A stretch of 64,000 bases of DNA from Pukyongia sp. (lineage in GTDB: Bacteria > Bacteroidota > Bacteroidia > Flavobacteriales > Flavobacteriaceae). Positions 16,105-25,711 of the stretch are shown one piece after another. The translations under genes and the position numbers were made by a program. Under the pieces are notes generated by a model. That model was given only the letters and a program-made list of their open reading frames with translations, was not told where the DNA came from and did not search any database. The stretch spans positions 62,001-126,000 of the forward strand of contig JASBSY010000001.1 of the NCBI GenBank assembly GCA_030148705.1. Direction: 5' to 3'. The number at the start of each line of letters is the position of its first letter. Position 1 is the stretch's first letter.

Positions 16105-17757
16105 TTAATGACTTCCGGATTTAATTCTTTCAAGCATATGGCTGGCATTCCTTCCGGTAGGACCGTTCGGGTCCATGGACAATGCTTTATTGTAATACTC
16201 AATGGCCTTCTCTTTCTCCCCCGCCTTCATATATCCTTCTGCAAGACTGTCCCAGGCATTAGCTGATTCTGGGAACAAGCTGGTGACAAAGGTGAAGATA
16301 AAAATTGCCTCCTGGGTCTTCCCGCTTCCCAAAACATTATAACCGGCACGATTGAGTTCAGATTCAAAATCGAAGAATTTATAGGCAGGATCCTGGATCA
16401 TTCGAACGGCTTCCTGTTGTACTTTCTCCATCTCCCCTGCTTCGTACAATGAGGTAAGGTATTGCATTGGGTCCAATATGAATTCATCATCCGAAAAACT
16501 CAAAGCCGCTTCCAGCACAGGATCGCGGTTCAACTTATAATCTTCCGAACTCATATCGATAGCGATATGTGGAGCGGCCCATTCGGCACCTTCCCATTGA
16601 GGTTTGTCCTGCCACCAGGCAAATGAGAGGTAAACCGGAATTTCACTGTTAGGCAATACCACCCGGTTGTTATCGCCGTAGAAGTTTACATTTTCAGATG
16701 TAGGCTCCCCTATGAAAACGGCATTGGTGTAATTGTCTAATTCGTTCACCAGGTTCTGACATGCAGAAAAAGTGCGTCGCCCGATGATGACATACAAATT
16801 GCCAACTGTGTTTATCTTCTTGTTTTCTATTATTCGGGTAATTACCGCCTTGTTCTTGTAGTTGTTTCCTCCTCCATTCAGTCGTACATCGATTACCAAT
16901 CGTTCAACCTCATTGTTCTCTATAAAATCGAAAACCCGGTCGTAAAACGCCGGAATGGGTTCGGAAGGATCGTCCTGTATCTGGCTCTGACGCACATAGA
17001 CGGTTTTCTTTTCCGGGATATACTCGAAATAATAGATTTTATCGAGTTTCTTGATATAAAGAGGTGTTTCCCCTTGCATCCTCGCATCCAGCCAGTCGCC
17101 TTCCTGTTGAACCAAACCGTAACTAAGGGGAACCCGACTTCCCGGCTCCATGGCAGTGATCTTTTGTTTGAAGATTTTACCGTCCTTTTCGAAGGTAAAT
17201 TCTACTGAAGTGCTCAGTTCGTCGATCACACCCTGGGTGTGCAAAATCTCGGGACTGGCCAGATAGCGAATGCCATAGGCTTTGAAATACTGATCGTTTT
17301 CGGCAGGTACGACAGGGTATATAGCCGCCATAGCTTCTTCGGCCGACTTATTTCCTATTGAAATAACTTTAGCTCCAACAGTGTTTGCGTAATCCTTATG
17401 AACTCCCTGAACAAATAAACCGTCATTAAAGAGGTAAAAGTTTATCGGAAGTGGATGGAATCGAGCTGCCATCGCCTGGTTAGAAATTGAAGTATGGCCG
17501 TATTTAAAGGAAGAAATGATCTTGGCCAGCCCTACTATGATTTCGTGTTCTTCCAGGCCGGGGATCTTGTTGTGAAGATCGTTAACCACCGTATTAAAAG
17601 CTTCAGGCGTCGTCTTCTTGAATAGGAAAGGATAATCGTTGTGAACAGTCTGCTGTAGGAATTTGAGATCTTCCTGCCATTGAGTGGCTGTAAGTGCTGT
17701 TTGTGCGGAAAGCTGAAGTGTTAGTCCGCAAAAGAGCAAAAGCATAAAATTTTTCAT
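16105..17757 (-). CDS. S41-like peptidase with C-terminal TPR
   Basis: The 550-residue protein has a signal peptide (1-18, ..LQLSAQ). A helical N-terminal domain is followed by a tail-specific-protease (S41) core with LVIDVRLNGGGNN and then GRRTFSACQN. Here the nucleophile is probably Ser331, followed by FIGEPTSENVNFYGD. The lysine that canonical S41 proteases carry about 25 residues after the serine is not seen, so it may use a different dyad, as tricorn-type members do, or be inactive. Residues from about 470 form one or two TPR units (AWDSLAEGYMKAGEKEKAIEYYNKAL). It is probably periplasmic, but the substrate is unknown. Confidence 0.75.
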   Translation of the reverse strand: MKNFMLLLFCGLTLQLSAQTALTATQWQEDLKFLQQTVHNDYPFLFKKTTPEAFNTVVNDLHNKIPGLEEHEIIVGLAKIISSFKYGHTSISNQAMAARFHPLPINFYLFNDGLFVQGVHKDYANTVGAKVISIGNKSAEEAMAAIYPVVPAENDQYFKAYGIRYLASPEILHTQGVIDELSTSVEFTFEKDGKIFKQKITAMEPGSRVPLSYGLVQQEGDWLDARMQGETPLYIKKLDKIYYFEYIPEKKTVYVRQSQIQDDPSEPIPAFYDRVFDFIENNEVERLVIDVRLNGGGNNYKNKAVITRIIENKKINTVGNLYVIIGRRTFSACQNLVNELDNYTNAVFIGEPTSENVNFYGDNNRVVLPNSEIPVYLSFAWWQDKPQWEGAEWAAPHIAIDMSSEDYKLNRDPVLEAALSFSDDEFILDPMQYLTSLYEAGEMEKVQQEAVRMIQDPAYKFFDFESELNRAGYNVLGSGKTQEAIFIFTFVTSLFPESANAWDSLAEGYMKAGEKEKAIEYYNKALSMDPNGPTGRNASHMLERIKSGSH

Positions 17758-17965
17758 GATGATGGAATTTTGATTGATATAATAAATAGAGTATGATTTT
17801 AACTGATTGTTACAGTATTTAACAGAATTTCAGATGAATAGCTCCTGATTTTGATTTACCCTCATCGATATCGTTCAGTTCAATGAAATTCAAAAAGTTA
17901 ATACGCACAATTGAAAACTCGCTAATTAGCTTTATTTTTAGCCTTTAACCAATCAAAAACAATCG

Positions 17966-19513
17966 ATGAAACATATACTTCTTTTTTGGATTACAGCTGT
18001 TCTTTTTGTCTCCGCTTCTATCGCACAGGATAACCCCGTGGTTAACGGGATAATTGAAGAGGCCACTGAAAACTCTCAGCTTGAAGAACTGGCACACGAA
18101 TTAACCGACTTTATCGGACCGAGGCTTGTAGGAACCCCTCAAATGCAGCATGCTCACGAGTGGGCTGTGGCCAAATTCAATAGTTGGGGAGTTTCCGCAC
18201 GGAACGAGAAATGGGGAGAATGGCGTGGTTGGGAAAGAGGAATAACGCATATCGATATGGTTCACCCCAGGGTACAAAGTTTACGAGGCACCCAACTGGC
18301 CTGGAACCCCGGTACGGGTAAGGACGGAATTACGGCCGAAGTAGTTGTATTACCTTTTGTTTCCGATTCACTGGAGTTCGACCGCTGGTTAAAAACCGTA
18401 AAAGGAAAACTTGTAATGACCTCGAAACTTGAACCAACAGGAAGACCCGATTATAACTGGGAAGAGTTTGCAAAACCCGAATCATTCGAAAAAATGAAGA
18501 AGGAACGGGATGCTCAGGATAAGGCCTGGAGCGAAAATATGAAAAATACGGGCTACGATCGTCGTACCCTGCCTGCTGCCCTGGAAGCCGCGGGTGCAGC
18601 CGGAATTATTACTTCCTATTGGTCTAATGGCTTTGGAGTTACCAAGATATTTGGAGCGCGAACAGAAAAGATCCCCACCGTAGACCTGGAGCTTGAAGAT
18701 TACGGCATGGTCTATCGCCTGGTGGAGTCAGGCAAAAAACCAAAACTCAAGGTCGTGGCCATGTCGAAGGACCTGGGTACAGTACCTACGTTTAATACGA
18801 TCGCAGAGATACGAGGTAGTGAGAAACCTGAGGAATATGTAATTCTTTCAGCTCATTTCGATTCCTGGGATGGCGGTACAGGTGCAACCGATAACGCTAC
18901 GGGTACTATTGTAATGATGGAAGCCATGCGTCTTTTGAAGAAATTTTATCCCAATCCTAAGAGAACTATTCTGGTTGGCTTGTGGGGAAGCGAAGAACAG
19001 GGACTAAACGGATCCCGTGCCTTTGTGGAGGATCATCCCGAGATCGTCGACGGCGTTCAGGCCGTCTTTAATCAGGACAACGGAACCGGCCGTGTGGTGC
19101 GCCTTTCGGGTGGAGGATTTCTGCATGCGTACGATTATTTGTCGAGATGGTTGAGCGCAGTACCGGAGAATATCACCTCCGAGATTGAAACGACTTTTCC
19201 CGGAACACCGGCAAGGGGTGGTTCAGACTATGCCTCCTTCCAGGCGGCTGGTGCGCCGGCCTTCAGTTTAAGTTCGTTGAGTTGGTCCTATTGGAATTAT
19301 ACCTGGCATACAAACCGGGATACTTACGACAAGATAATCTTCGACGATGTTAGGGATAATGCCATATTAACCGCCATTCTTGCCTATATGGCCAGTGAGG
19401 ATCCGGAAAAAACATCAAGGGTTCAGGCAGTATTACCCCTTAACAGCCGTACAGGTGAAACCCGCGAGTGGCCGACTCCCAGGTCGCCAGTACGGAAAGG
19501 TGGCATCGATTAG
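17966..19513 (+). CDS. M28 family zinc aminopeptidase
   Basis: The 515-residue protein starts with a signal peptide (1-20, ..ASIAQD) and belongs to peptidase family M28. The zinc ligands fit H297 (SAHFDSWD) and D309 (GATDNATG), with the catalytic/metal pair E343-E344 in LWGSEEQGLNGS and a later His in WNYTWHTNRDTYD. A protease-associated (PA) domain is inserted at about 120-280 (AAGAAGIITSYW, IPTVDLELEDYG). Such enzymes are exported exopeptidases that release N-terminal amino acids or process glutamate-containing peptides. It stands alone between divergent and downstream genes. Confidence 0.9.
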   Translation: MKHILLFWITAVLFVSASIAQDNPVVNGIIEEATENSQLEELAHELTDFIGPRLVGTPQMQHAHEWAVAKFNSWGVSARNEKWGEWRGWERGITHIDMVHPRVQSLRGTQLAWNPGTGKDGITAEVVVLPFVSDSLEFDRWLKTVKGKLVMTSKLEPTGRPDYNWEEFAKPESFEKMKKERDAQDKAWSENMKNTGYDRRTLPAALEAAGAAGIITSYWSNGFGVTKIFGARTEKIPTVDLELEDYGMVYRLVESGKKPKLKVVAMSKDLGTVPTFNTIAEIRGSEKPEEYVILSAHFDSWDGGTGATDNATGTIVMMEAMRLLKKFYPNPKRTILVGLWGSEEQGLNGSRAFVEDHPEIVDGVQAVFNQDNGTGRVVRLSGGGFLHAYDYLSRWLSAVPENITSEIETTFPGTPARGGSDYASFQAAGAPAFSLSSLSWSYWNYTWHTNRDTYDKIIFDDVRDNAILTAILAYMASEDPEKTSRVQAVLPLNSRTGETREWPTPRSPVRKGGID

Positions 19514-19593
19514 ATCGGCCCGGATTTTGGTCTTGTAAAGGTATAAAACGCACATATTTAACAGATTAGCTTCCAATTACAACAGAAGTTTCG

Positions 19594-19601
19594 TATCTTT
19601 A
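19594..19601 (+). promoter_or_regulatory. Bacteroidota-type -7 box (TATCTTTA)
   Basis: TATCTTTA fits TAnnTTTG in all but the last base and lies 45 bp before the start codon of the slipin gene, a suitable distance for a promoter. Confidence 0.5.
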
Positions 19602-19646
19602 AGAGATGGGCATTGAGCTGTTTTAGGCCCTGTAATTTCTACTGTT

Positions 19647-20399
19647 ATGAATCCTGTCCTATTGCTGTCGGTTATTTTTGGTTTGTTCTTGCTTTCCGGA
19701 ATTCGGGTGGTCTTCGAATACAAAAGAGCACTTAAATTCAGATTCGGGAAATACATCAAAACCCTGCAACCGGGCTTTCGATGGATCATTCCAATTGTAG
19801 AAACGCTCCAGGTGGTGGACATACGGGTGATTACCATAAATATCGTTTCCCAGGAAGTAATGACCGAAGACAATGTTCCCTGTAGTATTGACGGGGTGGT
19901 TTTTTTCAGAATTAACAACCCGGAGAAAGCTGTGCTGGAAGTGGAGGAATACACCTTCGCTATTTCACAACTATCACAGGCTGCGCTCCGCGATGTATGT
20001 GGTAAGGTTGAATTAGACACCATACTCTCCAATCGGGAGGAAATGGGTAAGAATATAAAAGCCATTGTTGAATTGGAAACCAGAGAATGGGGTATCGATA
20101 TTAATGATGTGAAGATAAAGGACATACAGCTCCCTGAAAATATGCGACGGATGATGGCTAATCAGGCTGAAGCAGAACGTTCCAGAAGGGCGAGAATCAT
20201 TCTTGCCGAAGCCGAAGAACAGGCCGCAGGGAAACTGCTCGACGCAGGTAGAATGATCGATCAGTCGCCTTCTGCCATTAAATTACGGTTGTATCAGACC
20301 CTGGCAAATATTGCCGCGGAAAAAAACTCGACAATTTTGTTTCCTTTCCCTGAAGAGGTCTTGCCCAGGAAACGACGCCGTAAAGATAAATCCAAGTAG
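19647..20399 (+). CDS. slipin (SPFH/band 7 domain protein)
   Basis: A short membrane helix (3-18, PVLLLSVIFGLFLLSG) precedes an SPFH/band 7 domain (about 20-190, with VFEYKRALKFRFGKY, QPGFRWIIPIVE and the ELETREWGIDINDVKIKDI segment). A C-terminal helix (QAEAERSRRARIILAEAEEQ) forms a coiled coil for oligomers. It is of the stomatin/slipin type, 250 residues, a normal length. Slipins form membrane microdomain rings and usually pair with an NfeD protein, but no NfeD gene is adjacent. A second SPFH protein (prohibitin) is at 52561-53376. Confidence 0.9.
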   Translation: MNPVLLLSVIFGLFLLSGIRVVFEYKRALKFRFGKYIKTLQPGFRWIIPIVETLQVVDIRVITINIVSQEVMTEDNVPCSIDGVVFFRINNPEKAVLEVEEYTFAISQLSQAALRDVCGKVELDTILSNREEMGKNIKAIVELETREWGIDINDVKIKDIQLPENMRRMMANQAEAERSRRARIILAEAEEQAAGKLLDAGRMIDQSPSAIKLRLYQTLANIAAEKNSTILFPFPEEVLPRKRRRKDKSK

Positions 20400-20402
20400 A
20401 CG

Positions 20403-21101
20403 CTAATTTCTGGTAAATTCTACGAAGACGACGGGCATCCTGTTTCGCATTTTGTACTTTCCGTTTTTTTTCTTCACAAGCACCAATTGGCGCACACTGC
20501 GTTTTTTGCCAACAGGCACGATCATCCGTCCTCCCTCGGCCAACTGATCCAGTAGCGGTTGTGGAATTTCTTCTACTCCGGCGGTGATAATGATAGCGTC
20601 GAACGGAGCCTCATCGGGCCAACCTTCATAACCATCCCCAATTCGAACCTTTACATTGTGATAGCCAAGACGGTCCAGGGTTTCTGTAGCTTTCAGACCA
20701 AGAGATTCAACAATTTCGATGGTATACACTTCAGCTACTAACTCACTTAAAACAGCTGCCTGATACCCGGAACCTGTCCCTATTTCGAGGACTCTGTCTG
20801 TTGGTTTCAACTTTAATTCCGAAGTCATAAAAGCCACTATAAAAGGTTGTGATATAGTCTGCCCCTTGCCTATTGCCACAGGAGAATCCACATATGCCAT
20901 GTTTCGTGCATTTTCCGGAACAAATTCATGCCGTGGCACGCTTCTCATCGTTTCCAAAACCTGTTTATCGGTAATACCCATTGCTTCGATCTGATTGGTT
21001 ACCATATCATTCCGTTGTTTTTCAAACTCGGTTTGGGCATAAATGTTTGAAGACATAATGAGCAGTGCAAAAAGAAAGCTTGGTATTAGTACTGTTCGCA
21101 T
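20403..21101 (-). CDS. pcm: protein-L-isoaspartate O-methyltransferase, exported
   Basis: Repairs isoaspartyl residues in damaged proteins by SAM-dependent carboxyl methylation. The family signatures are visible: PRHEFVPENARNMAYVDSPVAIGKGQTISQP, the SAM motif VLEIGTGSGYQAAVL, and FDAIIITAGVEEIPQPLLDQL. I placed the start at 21101 (MRTVLIPSFLFALLIMSSNIYAQ), which gives a signal peptide and an enzyme of 232 residues. The ATG 13 codons upstream only adds a polar tail. Export, if real, would place the enzyme in the periplasm, where no SAM source is known. Tail to tail with the slipin gene (3 bp apart). Confidence 0.9.
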   Translation of the reverse strand: MRTVLIPSFLFALLIMSSNIYAQTEFEKQRNDMVTNQIEAMGITDKQVLETMRSVPRHEFVPENARNMAYVDSPVAIGKGQTISQPFIVAFMTSELKLKPTDRVLEIGTGSGYQAAVLSELVAEVYTIEIVESLGLKATETLDRLGYHNVKVRIGDGYEGWPDEAPFDAIIITAGVEEIPQPLLDQLAEGGRMIVPVGKKRSVRQLVLVKKKNGKYKMRNRMPVVFVEFTRN

Positions 21102-21160
21102 AGCTATAATGTACAAAATTTTAGATTCAGTCCTAAACATATATGGTCAGGTTGTATGGC

Positions 21161-22516
21161 TTATTTTACATAAACTGTTTTTCTGTTCACAAATTCCATA
21201 ATACCGTCTTTTGACAGTTCACGGCCGTAACCGGACTTTTTGGTTCCGCCAAATGGTAGGCGCGGATCGGATTTTACAAGCTCGTTTACAAAGCAAGCCC
21301 CGTCACTAACGCGGCCGGCAAAGTCCATGGCAACGTTTTCGTCTGTCGTGCAAATGGTAACCCCCAGGCCAAATTTGGACATTTCAGACAGTTCAAGCGC
21401 GTGTTCAAGGCTGGTGGCCTTTATCATACTGGCGAGCGGACCAAAGGTTTCTTCGTCGAAGGCCGGCATACCGGGCTGAACTTCAGCAATAACAGTAGGT
21501 TCGAAAAAACATTCTTCTCGTTTTCCACCATGCAGAATGACGGCTCCTTTTTCAACGGATTTATTCATCTGTTTTTCCAGGGTTTCTGCCAGGTCCTCCC
21601 TTGCCATTGGCCCTATGTCTGTTTCATCCAACAGCGGATTTCCGGTTTTCAGTTTTTTTAGTTCATTGATAAAACGCGGGATGAATTTTTCATACATGGA
21701 CCCGATAAGTATAAATCGCTTGGCCGCTATACAGCTCTGCCCGCAATTCTGCATACGTGCCTGTACTGCGGTTTTTACAATTTTTTCCAGGTCGGCATCC
21801 TCGCAAACCACAAAGGAATTGCTGCCACCTAATTCCAGAACTGTCTTTTTAAGCTGTTTCCCCGCTATTGCTGCTACGGAAGATCCGGCGCCTTCACTGC
21901 CTGTAAGGGTAACTGCCTGCACGTATTCACTGCCGATAATCTCTTCTGCCAGATCGTGATCTACGATCAAACTTTGAAACACCTCTTCCGGGTATCCTGC
22001 CTCTTTGAATACTTCTTCAATAAGTAATGAGCAGCCGGTGACATTGGATGCGTGTTTTATTAATCCAACATTACCCGCCGTCAAGGTAGGCGCGGCAAAC
22101 CTAAATACTTGCCAAAAGGGGAAATTCCACGGCATTACCGCAAAAACTACCCCTAGCGGATCGTAACGCACCAGGCTTTTGCTTGCATCGGTCTCGATAC
22201 GTTTGTCTTTAAGGAAAACTTTAGCATTGTCTGCGTAATAATCGCATACCCAGGCACATTTTTCAATTTCCGACCTGGATTCTGAAATTGGCTTGCCCAT
22301 CTCATCCGTGATCATACGACCATAGCGATCGATATTGTCACGTAGTACTTGTCCGGCCTTTCTGATAAGTTCACAGCGAACCTCCAGCGAAACATCTCTC
22401 CAGGACTTACCGGCCAGGGAGGCATTCCGAAGCCGATCCTTGAGTTCGTAGGACGAAATTGTTTCGTATTCTCCTATGGCAACTCCGGTATAGGGGTTTT
22501 TACTATAAATCTTCAT
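21161..22516 (-). CDS. aldehyde dehydrogenase, succinate-semialdehyde dehydrogenase type
   Basis: An NAD(P)-dependent aldehyde dehydrogenase of 451 residues, most similar to succinate-semialdehyde dehydrogenases (SKNPYTGVAIGEYETIS.. is a SSADH-type start). The general base E228 (LELGGSN) and the catalytic C262 (QNCGQSCIAAKRF) lie 34 residues apart, as in the family, with MPWNFPFWQ upstream. I chose the start at 22516 (MKIYSKNPYTG). ATGs 5 and 15 codons upstream only add MKKTC and a hydrophobic lead. Succinate semialdehyde as substrate is inferred from overall resemblance; no GABA genes are adjacent. Confidence 0.85.
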   Translation of the reverse strand: MKIYSKNPYTGVAIGEYETISSYELKDRLRNASLAGKSWRDVSLEVRCELIRKAGQVLRDNIDRYGRMITDEMGKPISESRSEIEKCAWVCDYYADNAKVFLKDKRIETDASKSLVRYDPLGVVFAVMPWNFPFWQVFRFAAPTLTAGNVGLIKHASNVTGCSLLIEEVFKEAGYPEEVFQSLIVDHDLAEEIIGSEYVQAVTLTGSEGAGSSVAAIAGKQLKKTVLELGGSNSFVVCEDADLEKIVKTAVQARMQNCGQSCIAAKRFILIGSMYEKFIPRFINELKKLKTGNPLLDETDIGPMAREDLAETLEKQMNKSVEKGAVILHGGKREECFFEPTVIAEVQPGMPAFDEETFGPLASMIKATSLEHALELSEMSKFGLGVTICTTDENVAMDFAGRVSDGACFVNELVKSDPRLPFGGTKKSGYGRELSKDGIMEFVNRKTVYVK

Positions 22517-22698
22517 ACATGTCTTTTTCATAAAATTAACCTTATATATTTTGAATTTCATGACGTTTAATATGGTTTTAACGAATTGAATTTCAATTCA
22601 CAACTGTTGGGAATTCTTCTTTTTGACTCTAAAATTTGGCTGAAGGAACTACGGGAATTTCTGAAATCGTATTATATTAGCGCATATTAAGCCACGTT

Positions 22699-24618
22699 AT
22701 GAAAAAATTAGTACTACTTCCCCTTATTCTTTTTAGTTTTCAAATAAGTGCCCAGGTAAATCGCTCTTACGACGGGACCAACAATAACCTGACGAACCCC
22801 GAATGGGGTGCTGCCGGAACCTATTTCGGCAACTTCGTTACCAACGGCTTTGGAGATGGAATTAGTCTTCCCGGTGGTGAAAACCGGGAAAATCCCCGAA
22901 CGATAAGTAACGCACTTGGAAGCCAGACTGAATTTACACCCAACGAATTCGAACTCAGTGATTTTATCTGGGGTTGGGGGCAGTTCATCGACCACGATAT
23001 CAATCTTAACGACGATAACTTCAACGAGCCACACGACATTCCCATTCCTCAGTGTGAACCGTTGTTCGACCCGAACTGTACTGGTACAGCCACTATGCGG
23101 ATGTTTCGATCCCTCTCCGATCCGAACACCGGTACAGGTCCCGGGAATCACCGACGCACCATCAATGATATTACGAGTTATATAGACGGTTCTGCAGTTT
23201 ATGGCAGTGACCAGGAACGGGCCGATTGGCTGCGGTCTAATATTGACGGTAAACTGAAAATGTCTTCAGGAAATCTTTTGCCCTGGAATACCATAGACGG
23301 GGAATACGAGAGCCCAATCGATCCGAATACGCCTTTTATGTTGCTTGACGGCTTTCCTCTGCCAGAAAAATTCTTTGTCGCCGGAGATATCCGCGCAAAC
23401 GAACAACCCGGATTGATAGCTTTTCATACCTTGCTGGTACGCGAGCACAACCGCCTTTGCGATGAATTAAAGGCTGAAAACCCGGGTTGGAATGACGAAG
23501 AATTGTTTCAGAGAGCCCGGAAGATAGTTGGAGCGCTTATCCAGGTAGTTACCTATGAAGAGTTTTTACCACATGTGGGAATTACACTAATCCCCTATTC
23601 GAGCTATAACCCCAACCTGGATGCCGGCATCATGAATGCTTTTTCTGCTGCGGCCTATAGATTCGGACATACTATGATAAACGGCCGATTGGTGCGTTTC
23701 GACGAAAATGGAGACGACTGGGTTTTTGGAGCGGTAGATCTTAGAGACGGTTTCTTTAACCCTGATATTATACGGGAAGAAGGCGGAGTTGAGCCTTTTT
23801 TCAGAGGATTTGCAGCCCAGCAGCACCAGTTGGTCGATCCCTTGATAATGGACGACATCCGTAACTTTTTATTCGGCCCTCCCGGAGCCGGCGGCATCGA
23901 TCTCTTATCGATAAACCTGGCGCGGGCAAGAGAGCGCGGCCTTCCGGATTATAATACCATTCGTACAAATTTATCACTTGCCCCCCACACCAGCTTCAGT
24001 GACCTCACTTCCGATGTTCAACTGGCTAATGCCTTATCGACCGTATACGGAGGAGATATAAACGATGTAGATCCGTGGATTGGATTTATGAGTGAAGATC
24101 ACCTACCCAATGCAATCATAGGTGAAGGATTGTATGCCATGCTGAAAAAACAATTCCTGGCCTTAAGAGACGGGGATCGGTATTATTATGAAAACGACCC
24201 GGCTTTTTCAGCCGATGAAATCCAGGAGCTGAAAAACACCAAGCTTTCTGAAATCATTCTTCGAAACACCACTATTGAAACCCTGCAGGAAGATGTTTTT
24301 GTAGCGGTACCACGAGATTTACTGGCGGTAGAATTGTTTCCCTTCCCGGAAATCAAGAACATCGAGTTAACTGCATACCCCAATCCGGTACAAAAATATT
24401 TCAACCTGGTAATAGAAAGCAGCCGTCCCAGTAGTGCGACCTTGACAATTTCAGCAATAAACGGACAGCTCATCAGCACTCAGGCTGTAAACCTAAACCG
24501 GGGAAAGAACGAACTCAACTTTGAATTAAGCGACCAGATTGCCAATGGCCTTTACATTATTTCTCTTGATTCAGATAATGGACAGGGACAATTAAAGATT
24601 ATAAAAAGACCGGGGTAA
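22699..24618 (+). CDS. animal-type heme peroxidase with T9SS sorting domain
   Basis: This 639-residue exported protein (signal peptide 1-18, ..QISAQ) belongs to the peroxidase-cyclooxygenase (animal heme peroxidase) superfamily. The distal pair is D98-H99 in GQFIDHD, the helix REHNRLCDEL sits near 250, and the proximal heme ligand is H324 in AAYRFGHTMIN. The rest of the family fold follows (PWIGFMSEDHLPNAIIGEGL). The last 85 residues (AYPNPVQKYFNLVIES.. to ..GQGQLKIIKRPG) are a type A T9SS domain, so the enzyme is probably surface-exposed or released. It likely oxidises halide or phenolic substrates outside the cell; the substrate is not evident. Confidence 0.9.
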   Translation: MKKLVLLPLILFSFQISAQVNRSYDGTNNNLTNPEWGAAGTYFGNFVTNGFGDGISLPGGENRENPRTISNALGSQTEFTPNEFELSDFIWGWGQFIDHDINLNDDNFNEPHDIPIPQCEPLFDPNCTGTATMRMFRSLSDPNTGTGPGNHRRTINDITSYIDGSAVYGSDQERADWLRSNIDGKLKMSSGNLLPWNTIDGEYESPIDPNTPFMLLDGFPLPEKFFVAGDIRANEQPGLIAFHTLLVREHNRLCDELKAENPGWNDEELFQRARKIVGALIQVVTYEEFLPHVGITLIPYSSYNPNLDAGIMNAFSAAAYRFGHTMINGRLVRFDENGDDWVFGAVDLRDGFFNPDIIREEGGVEPFFRGFAAQQHQLVDPLIMDDIRNFLFGPPGAGGIDLLSINLARARERGLPDYNTIRTNLSLAPHTSFSDLTSDVQLANALSTVYGGDINDVDPWIGFMSEDHLPNAIIGEGLYAMLKKQFLALRDGDRYYYENDPAFSADEIQELKNTKLSEIILRNTTIETLQEDVFVAVPRDLLAVELFPFPEIKNIELTAYPNPVQKYFNLVIESSRPSSATLTISAINGQLISTQAVNLNRGKNELNFELSDQIANGLYIISLDSDNGQGQLKIIKRPG

Positions 24619-24872
24619 GAGGACAAAACTATTAGTCCTATTTCAAGCGATATAGACCGGCATTCTCATTTGGCTCACAATGTGTGGTTTAAATCTATTC
24701 CGTATTGATACAACAAACGAGAAATTCATATTACTTCATAATTCCTACTTTTTAGCGCTCAATTCTTACAGGAAATTGCATATATTGTTATTTATTCGAT
24801 ATAATGCATTAAATAATCGTTATATAACCTATTCTAAATATCTCTTTAACAGTTAGGTATGGGTTCCTCTCC

Positions 24873-24880
24873 TATCTTTG
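24873..24880 (+). promoter_or_regulatory. Bacteroidota-type -7 box (TATCTTTG)
   Basis: A perfect TAnnTTTG (TATCTTTG) lies 22 bp before the start codon of the secreted protein gene at 24902, giving a short leader. The remainder of the 280-bp spacer after the peroxidase gene holds nothing else recognised. Confidence 0.75.
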
Positions 24881-24901
24881 TAGAGCCCAAATTTAATACT
24901 T

Positions 24902-25477
24902 ATGAAAACCTACGGATTACTACCAATATGTCTCGTTATTATATACCTAAATATCAACGGTATAGGTTACGCTCAAACCGACAGGAACGAGATTGGTATC
25001 GATAAGATGAACGATTCCGGTTCCCCTGATGTCTACCAATTGGCTCAGGCTAGCACTACAGCTTCTTTTAACTTGACCGGTTCTACTGCTAAGGGTCAGC
25101 TCGCTTCCAGGACCATCGCAATGCAGGTAGTGCCAACCGATAAGGTACGAGTAGTCGACTACGATATTTCACTTTCAAAACTCAATTCGAACAAAATAGA
25201 CCTCATGTACAATGCCACCGAATACGTGGTAGGGATTGCCAAAGTAAGGTTTAATAAGAAGTCCGGTATGCCCGGCGGTTCAGAATTTGTGAAAACCGTA
25301 CTTATAGACGGAAGCTGGCATTTAATTTTGAAAGACTCCATTAAAGATTCAATTACAGTTGGTGCAAAACTACAAGTCTCATTATTGATTTATGACAGGG
25401 ACTACTATCAATCCCTTGGGCCGGAGGCCGCAAGATTCGTTAGTGGTGCTGTTACAGATGTTCAATACTTTAAATAA
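24902..25477 (+). CDS. secreted protein of unknown function
   Basis: This 191-residue protein has a signal peptide (about 1-24, ..GYAQ) and a mature chain of short beta strands with no family I recognise. It is rich in Ser, Thr and Val, and ends in VQYFK with no T9SS sorting domain. A perfect -7 box lies just upstream and a terminator about 180 bp downstream, so it is a single-gene transcript. The LASRTIAMQVVPTDKVRVVDYD segment could form a beta sandwich; that is a guess. Confidence 0.65.
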   Translation: MKTYGLLPICLVIIYLNINGIGYAQTDRNEIGIDKMNDSGSPDVYQLAQASTTASFNLTGSTAKGQLASRTIAMQVVPTDKVRVVDYDISLSKLNSNKIDLMYNATEYVVGIAKVRFNKKSGMPGGSEFVKTVLIDGSWHLILKDSIKDSITVGAKLQVSLLIYDRDYYQSLGPEAARFVSGAVTDVQYFK

Positions 25478-25656
25478 GTGAAAGAAGATAGTTAAAAACT
25501 AAACAGAAACCCCCGATGCATACGTTCCTACTTAATTTAATACATTAGAAGTTTTTTCAACGCTTCGATTCCCATTTTTAGAGGTTTTGGGTTGCATGAA
25601 GCGGATGTAGTTACCAGACTACATCGCAGTTAAACAGGAACTATTCAACAGAGGTG

Positions 25657-25690
25657 AAAGGCGGTACTCAATGTATCGCCTTTTAATTTT
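25657..25690. terminator. terminator between convergent genes
   Basis: Arms AAAGGCGGTAC (25657-25667) and GTATCGCCTTT (25673-25683), with one G-T wobble and a T-run TTAATTTTT. It lies between the plus-strand gene ending 25477 and the minus-strand gene ending 25712, and can act for both. Confidence 0.75.
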
Positions 25691-25711
25691 TACAATGTGG
25701 GTTGTTTGGTA

